Source: Curtobacterium sp. MCBA15_012
GTDB taxonomy: Bacteria > Actinomycetota > Actinomycetes > Actinomycetales > Microbacteriaceae
Direction of reading: 5' to 3'
Length of the DNA stretch: 64,000 nt
Assembly: GCF_001864935.2 (NCBI RefSeq)
Contig: NZ_CP126267.1
Location: 2,542,001-2,606,000 of the forward strand
Below the pieces are notes generated by a model. It was not told the DNA's origin, searched no databases, and was given only the letters and a program-made list of their open reading frames with translations. Below, one piece after another: positions 59,800 to 64,000 of the stretch. Made by a program: the position numbers and the translations under genes. Position 1 is the stretch's first letter. The number at the start of each line of letters is the position of its first letter.

Positions 59800-59966
59800 C
59801 CGCCCTCGACCCGACCACCCGCCGGCGGCGAGCCGGGTGGCGGCCGCGAGCCGCGCCTCCCGGCCGACACCCGTGCTGTGCCCCGCGCTGTGCGCCCCGC
59901 CCCAGCCTGCGCTGACTACGCTCAGGGCGTGCCCACCCCTGTACCCGAAGCTCGAGGACCCGTCCG

Positions 59967-61220
59967 GTGAGCCGTACCGACGGCGCCGTCGCCGGGTCGC
60001 TGGCGAGCGGCCGGCGCCGCGTGGTGGACCTCGCGACGAGCCTGCCGGTGTGGGCCGCCGTCCTGCTGACCTGGGTCGGCGGACGAGCCCTGTCGACCTC
60101 CTGGCTCGCGCTGGCGTTCCCCCTGATGGGTCGGGCCATGCCCGACAACGCGATCTGGGGCAACGGGCACGGGTTCGGGGCGTTCCTCACCGCGTGGGAC
60201 GGGCAGTACTACGAGACGATCTCGGTGCACGGGTACCCGACGACCCTCCCGCTCGACCAGGCCGGGCACGTCGCCCAGAACGCCTGGGCGTTCCTGCCCG
60301 CGTTCCCGTTCGCGATCCGCGCGCTCACGGCCTCGACCGGGCTGCCGTTCGCGGTGGGGGCGCCGCTCGTCGCGCTCCTGGCCGGGCTCGTCGCGACGTT
60401 CCTGCTGCACCGCCTCGTGAGCGACCACGCCGGGCACGCCGCGGGCATGTGGGCGGTCTTCTTCTTCGCGTGCGGCCCGCTGTCCTTCCTGCTGCAGGTG
60501 GGGTACGCCGAGAGCACGTTCCTCGCCCTGACGTTCGGCGCGCTGCTCGCGCTCGAGCGTCGGCGGTACGGCCTGCTCACCCTGCTCGGGGTGGTCGCCG
60601 CGTTCACCCGGCCGGGAGCACTCGCCCTGCCGCTGTTGCTCGGTGTGATCGCCCTGGTGCGGTGGGTCCGGGCGCGGCGGGCCGAGGCCGGCACGGGCGT
60701 CCGTTCGCTCGACGCCTTCCCCGTGGCCGAGCGGGTGCGCGTGGTCGCCGCGGGCGTCGTCATGGCAGCCGCGGGTGTCGCGTGGCCCCTCATCGCGTCG
60801 CACGTCACCGGGCGGCCGGACGCCTACCTCGAGACCGAGATGTCCTGGTGGGTGAACTTCATCGGCCGGGTCGAGTTCGTGCCGATGTCGCCGTGGTTCC
60901 TCATCGCGCTGCGCTGGATCGGCGTCGGCGGCGTGTTCATCGTCGTGTTCCTGCTCGTGGCGTACCCGGTCTGGCTGCTGCGCCGCTCGACCCGGCAGCT
61001 CGGGCAGACCACGGTGCTGTACTCGGCGGCGTACGCGCTGTACATCTTCGCGGTGTCGCTGCCGATGGCCTCGACGCCGCGGTTGCTCATGCCGCTCGCG
61101 CCGCTGTTCGGGTCGCCCGAGCTGGTCGCGCGGCCCTGGATGCGCTGGACGTTCGTGAGCTGTGCCCTCCTCGGGCAGCCGGTGCTCGTCGCGGTGCTCT
61201 GGCTGCTCGGCCCGCCCTGA
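59967..61220 (+). CDS. PIG-V-like integral membrane mannosyltransferase
   Basis: 417 residues with about ten membrane segments. FLTAWDGQYYETISVHGYP in the first loop is the WD...Y...GY signature of PIG-V/GPI mannosyltransferase 2-like GT-C enzymes, with acidic residues expected to bind polyprenyl-phosphomannose. In actinobacteria such enzymes mannosylate lipoglycans or proteins. GTG start 59967. Followed by a perfect terminator. Confidence 0.85.
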   Translation: MSRTDGAVAGSLASGRRRVVDLATSLPVWAAVLLTWVGGRALSTSWLALAFPLMGRAMPDNAIWGNGHGFGAFLTAWDGQYYETISVHGYPTTLPLDQAGHVAQNAWAFLPAFPFAIRALTASTGLPFAVGAPLVALLAGLVATFLLHRLVSDHAGHAAGMWAVFFFACGPLSFLLQVGYAESTFLALTFGALLALERRRYGLLTLLGVVAAFTRPGALALPLLLGVIALVRWVRARRAEAGTGVRSLDAFPVAERVRVVAAGVVMAAAGVAWPLIASHVTGRPDAYLETEMSWWVNFIGRVEFVPMSPWFLIALRWIGVGGVFIVVFLLVAYPVWLLRRSTRQLGQTTVLYSAAYALYIFAVSLPMASTPRLLMPLAPLFGSPELVARPWMRWTFVSCALLGQPVLVAVLWLLGPP

Positions 61221-61257
61221 CGCGCGCGGGCGGATGCGCCGCGCACTCCCCCGACGC

Positions 61258-61295
61258 GACACGGGCGGTTCCTCGGATGAGGAACCGCCCGTGTC
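61258..61295. terminator. Terminator after the mannosyltransferase gene
   Basis: GACACGGGCGGTTCCTC (61258-61274) and its exact complement at 61279-61295, 17-bp stem and GGAT loop. Confidence 0.85.
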
Positions 61296-61304
61296 TCGTC
61301 CTGC

Positions 61305-61440
61305 GGGCCGGGCCAGCCGGCCGGCCAGGCCAGGCCAGGCCAGGCCGGGTCGGGCCGGCCAGGCCAGGCCGGCCGGGTCGGGCTGGCACGCCGGGTCGGG
61401 CCGGGTCGGGCTGGCCCGCTGGGCCGGACCAGCCGGCCCC
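61305..61440. repeat. Low-complexity GGCCA/GGGTC pentamer tract
   Basis: Runs of GGCCA and CGGGT pentamers fill the space between the terminator and the 3' end of the flavin-binding protein gene. No gene. Confidence 0.8.
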
Positions 61441-61445
61441 GCTCC

Positions 61446-61937
61446 CTAGAGCTCGACCGTCCCGTGGTGCCCCGTGTCGGGCTGGCTCTGCTTGCCCAGC
61501 GCGGCCTTGATCGTCTGCACGAGGCTGCCGACCGGCCCGGTGTCCTGCGTCCAGTACTCGACGGAGTCGCCCTCGACGGTGAGGAGGCGGATCGTCGGGT
61601 CCTGGCGCCCGTCCGGGAACCAGGCCTCGGCGAACGGCGACCACAGCTCGTCGATGACGGACTCGTCGCGGGTCACGGTCGCGGTGCCGGCGATCGAGAG
61701 GTACCCGCCCTGCGACTCGATCGCGACGTTCACGTGCGGGTTGCGGGCGATGTCGTCCACCTTCTCGCTGCCGTCCTGCACCAGGAAGCGCAGCGTCCCG
61801 TTGAACGCCTTGTCCTGCACGGCGAGGGGTCGGGCGTGCAGCTGGCCGTCGTCGCTGACGGTGGTGAGCAGGGCGGTGCGTGCGCCGTGGACGATGTCCG
61901 AGATGGCTGCGCGGTGGTCTGCCTGCGTGTCGGTCAT
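61446..61937 (-). CDS. Pyridoxamine 5'-phosphate oxidase-like general stress protein
   Basis: 163 residues from ATG 61937. Split-barrel FMN-binding fold: ARTALLTTVSDDGQLHARPLAVQD, LRFLVQDGSEKVDDIARNPHVNVAIES, YLSIAGTATVTRDESVIDELWSPFAEAWFPDG, the pattern of GSP26/BLUF-type stress flavoproteins. It may bind FMN or F420. The longer frame was rejected because of the weak upstream sequence. Confidence 0.87.
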   Translation of the reverse strand: MTDTQADHRAAISDIVHGARTALLTTVSDDGQLHARPLAVQDKAFNGTLRFLVQDGSEKVDDIARNPHVNVAIESQGGYLSIAGTATVTRDESVIDELWSPFAEAWFPDGRQDPTIRLLTVEGDSVEYWTQDTGPVGSLVQTIKAALGKQSQPDTGHHGTVEL

Positions 61938-62394
61938 GATGCTCCTGTTCGTCGTGCGCCCCGTTGTGCTCGACGTCCGGCCGGGCGTACCCGGGCGCGT
62001 TCCGTTCCGACCAGTGTGCCCCTCGGTGCTGGACGCGTCCGTCACGGCTCGGTACCGGGCGGGTGCGCCGCCCGGTCGCGCGCGCGTCGCCCTGCGCGTG
62101 CCGGTCCGCGCGGCGACTCACGTCGGCCCGTGGTCGCCCACGGCCTGGAGGCTCGGCTCGGCTCCGCCTTCCCACTCACCCGGGTGGGTGGCCGGTGGAG
62201 ACGCGTGGTCCGGTGTGCGACAACGTCGACGTCGGACGACAGCGGACGTGTCGCAGGGCAGCGGTGGACGGGGCGCGCACCACGCGGGACGCCGGGTGCG
62301 ACCGGTTGTGCGACAACGTCGACGTCGGACGACAGCGGACGTGTCGCTCGGCAGCGGCCGACGACGGCGCGCAGTCGAGACCGCGCGTCCGACC
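61938..62394. other. Gene-free region with a 41-bp direct repeat
   Basis: No gene supported. A 41-bp sequence beginning TGTGCGACAACGTCGACGTC occurs at 62214-62254 and perfectly again at 62307-62347. Each copy has GCGACA...TGTCGC inverted ends and an internal ACGTCGACGT palindrome. They may be duplicated operators or small RNA genes. Confidence 0.6.
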
Positions 62395-63021
62395 TCAGGA
62401 GGCGGGTTCGCGGATCGTCGTCTCGACGTCGACGACCTGGGGCGCGCGCGGCATCGACGCGAAGCCGAACGCCACGGACGGGTCGAGCGGGGCGATCGAG
62501 CCGAGGGGCTCCCCCGCCCAGGTGCCCGACACCGCGGTGACCTCGTGGGCGCCGGTCACGCCGTAGTACTCGCGGCGGCCTCCGCCCGCGGTACCGGCGG
62601 TCGCGGAGCCGGGCGAGACGATCCGCGCGACGGGGTCGATGAGCGCGAGCCAGCGGGGGTCACGGGCGATCGGCTTCGGCACGATGCGGAGCACCCGCCC
62701 CAGCGGCGAGATCCGGCCGACGTCGATCGTCGCCTGCAGCGGTCCGGCGTCGAGCTCCAGGCCGCGGGCGGTCCGACGGGACCGGACGTCGACGACGGAG
62801 ACGGTGTCGAACCGGTAGGTGCCGGAGACGTAGGCGGCGACGATCTCGTCCGGGGCGAGGAGCACGCTCGTGCCGTCGGGGTGTTCGAGGAACACGTCGG
62901 TGAACGACCCGAAGGGCGAGTCGTCCCACATCCCGACGACGAAACGGATCCCCGACGTCGTCCCGACGCCGAGGATCCGACCGCGGAAGCGTCGTTCGGT
63001 GGTCCCGTCTGGTCGCAGCAT
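62395..63021 (-). CDS. Conserved hypothetical protein
   Basis: 208 residues starting MLRPDGTTERRFRGRILGVGTTSGIRFVVG. It looks soluble, beta-rich in the first 120 residues (DVFLEHPDGTSVLLAPDEIVAAYVSGTYRFD; IDVGRISPLGRVLRIVPKPIARDPRWLALIDPVAR), typical of an actinobacterial conserved protein of unknown function. GC codon use and composition match its neighbours. No motif recognised. Confidence 0.75.
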   Translation of the reverse strand: MLRPDGTTERRFRGRILGVGTTSGIRFVVGMWDDSPFGSFTDVFLEHPDGTSVLLAPDEIVAAYVSGTYRFDTVSVVDVRSRRTARGLELDAGPLQATIDVGRISPLGRVLRIVPKPIARDPRWLALIDPVARIVSPGSATAGTAGGGRREYYGVTGAHEVTAVSGTWAGEPLGSIAPLDPSVAFGFASMPRAPQVVDVETTIREPAS

Positions 63022-63118
63022 GGCGCCGACCGTACCCGCGGCAGCCGTGAGCGGCCGTGGCGGACGTGCCCCGGGCCTCCAGGCCGGCGCAGCCCGCGCG
63101 AGCGACCGGACCGCCGAC

Positions 63119-64000
63119 CTACGGGACCGGGACCGGCTCCGCGAGCAGCTCGCGCACCCGCGGGGCGACCCGCGTGCCGTAGAGCTCGATCGACCGCATC
63201 ATGTCCTCGTGCGGCAGGCGGCCCGTGGCGTAGCGCATGTCGAAGCGCGAGACGCCGAGGATCCGCATGTTCCGCGCGATCTTGCGCGCCACGGTCTCGG
63301 GCGATCCGACGTAGAGCGACCCGCCGGCCGACAGACCCGCCTGGTACTGCGCGAGGTCGAGGGGCGGCCAACCGCGCTCACGACCGAGCCGGTCGGTGAC
63401 GGCCTTGTGGTACGGCCAGTAGCGCTCGGCCGCTTCCTCGTCGGTCTCGGCGACGAAGCCGGGCGAGTGCATCGCGATGGGCTGCTGCGGGAGCTCGAGC
63501 TGCGCGAGTGCCTGGCGGTACAGGCGCGAGAACGGGGCGAACTGGGCGGGCTGACCGCCGATGATCGCGAGGAAGAGCGGCAGCCCGTAGGACGCCGCAC
63601 GGATGACCGACTGCGGGGAGCCGCCGACGCCGATCCAGGTCGGGATCGGGCCGTGCTCGAGCTTCGGGAAGACGTCCTGGTCGGTGAGCGAGGCCCGCTT
63701 CGTGCCGGACCAGGTGACCTTGTCGCCGCCGCGGAGGGCGTTCCAGAGCTGGAGCTTCTCCTCGAACAGGACCTCGTAGTCGCTCAGCTCGTAGCCGAAC
63801 AGCGGGAACGACTCGGTGAAGGACCCGCGCCCGAGGATGACCTCGGCGCGACCGTCGGAGATCGCGTCGACGGTGGCGAAGCGCTCGTACACGCGGACGG
63901 GGTCGTCGCTCGACAGCACCGTGACGGCACTGCCCATCCGGATCCGCTCGGTGCGGGCGGCGATCGCGGCGAGGACGACCTCGGGGGCGCTCACCGCGTA
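63119..64000 (-). CDS. Luciferase-like (LLM class) flavin monooxygenase, N-terminus cut by the window
   Basis: At least 293 residues; the frame continues beyond 64000, so the true start is missing. AARTERIRMGSAVTVLSSDDPVRVYERFATVDAISDGRAEVILGRGSF is the bacterial luciferase-like barrel, and VGSPETVARKIARNMRILGVSRFDMRYATGRLPHEDMMRSIELYG the common C-terminal end. It uses FMNH2 or F420. Substrate unknown. The Met near 63994 is internal. Confidence 0.88.
   Translation of the reverse strand, partial: YAVSAPEVVLAAIAARTERIRMGSAVTVLSSDDPVRVYERFATVDAISDGRAEVILGRGSFTESFPLFGYELSDYEVLFEEKLQLWNALRGGDKVTWSGTKRASLTDQDVFPKLEHGPIPTWIGVGGSPQSVIRAASYGLPLFLAIIGGQPAQFAPFSRLYRQALAQLELPQQPIAMHSPGFVAETDEEAAERYWPYHKAVTDRLGRERGWPPLDLAQYQAGLSAGGSLYVGSPETVARKIARNMRILGVSRFDMRYATGRLPHEDMMRSIELYGTRVAPRVRELLAEPVPVP

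Noticed and set aside
1..64000. tRNA, rRNA and prophage genes
   Set aside because: I found no tRNA-like cloverleaf with a GGTTCGAATCC-type arm, no rRNA blocks and no phage structural genes. A tRNAscan search would be decisive for tRNAs.

Overview
The window is very GC-rich, has dense four-base gene overlaps (ATGA, GTGA) and many GTG starts, and carries an actinobacterial gene set: nadA-nadB-nadC with an NrtR-type regulator, chaplin-like repeats with a sortase signal, an aminoacyl-phosphatidylglycerol synthase with its partner esterase, and a DUF5997 protein. It fits a Gram-positive actinobacterium. Microbacteriaceae, perhaps Curtobacterium-like, is my inference and was not tested.

The main object is a mobile element from 5688 to 18927 (13.2 kb). 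It starts 5'-TGTGAGCAGC, ends GCTGCTCACA-3', has 50-bp terminal inverted repeats (43 of 50 identical), and is flanked by a perfect 8-bp duplication, GGCAGGGC (5680-5687 and 18928-18935). At its left end lie tniB, tniA and a serine resolvase, the gene set of Tn552/Tn402-type transposons. Its cargo is an apparent fluoride-tolerance module. A minus-strand operon (15522 to 11416) encodes a universal stress protein, phosphoglycerate mutase, two CrcB/FluC fluoride channels, inorganic pyrophosphatase and enolase; the last two are classical fluoride-inhibited enzymes. Next to it are a TDT/SLAC1-type transporter, a uracil-DNA-glycosylase-like protein and a divergent LysR regulator. A third copy of the transposon end lies inside (15688-15737), so the fluoride unit could be an older, shorter transposon. 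The extra 3.2 kb beyond it holds small accessory genes (two hypotheticals, a DUF1648-like membrane protein, a P-loop kinase, an acetyltransferase) punctuated by a short repeat (core CCGATCGGCTA) that overlaps the stop codons of three genes.

Left flank (1-5662): a promoter with a possible leaderless cysteine-ending leader peptide, an OmpR-type winged-helix protein, a MarR regulator-photolyase-serine hydrolase operon, and a TetR regulator. Deleting the transposon would place this TetR gene directly next to the sodA terminator.

Right flank (19-64 kb) is mostly ordinary chromosome: superoxide dismutase, flavin reductase, MFS efflux with a palindromic operator, a LacI-controlled Gfo/Idh/MocA-aldo/keto reductase fusion, the rib operon behind an FMN riboswitch, aminoacyl-PG synthase plus esterase, a chaplin-repeat surface protein beside a secreted Pro/Ala-rich protein, small regulators and acetyltransferases, aroQ, DNA-repair glycosylases, the NAD de novo operon, a methionine ABC transporter, MFS exporters, a PIG-V-like mannosyltransferase and flavin-linked enzymes, ending in a truncated luciferase-like monooxygenase. 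Five long hairpins with GGGAGGC arms recur as gene-end terminators, and related sequence is found in-frame inside two coding regions.
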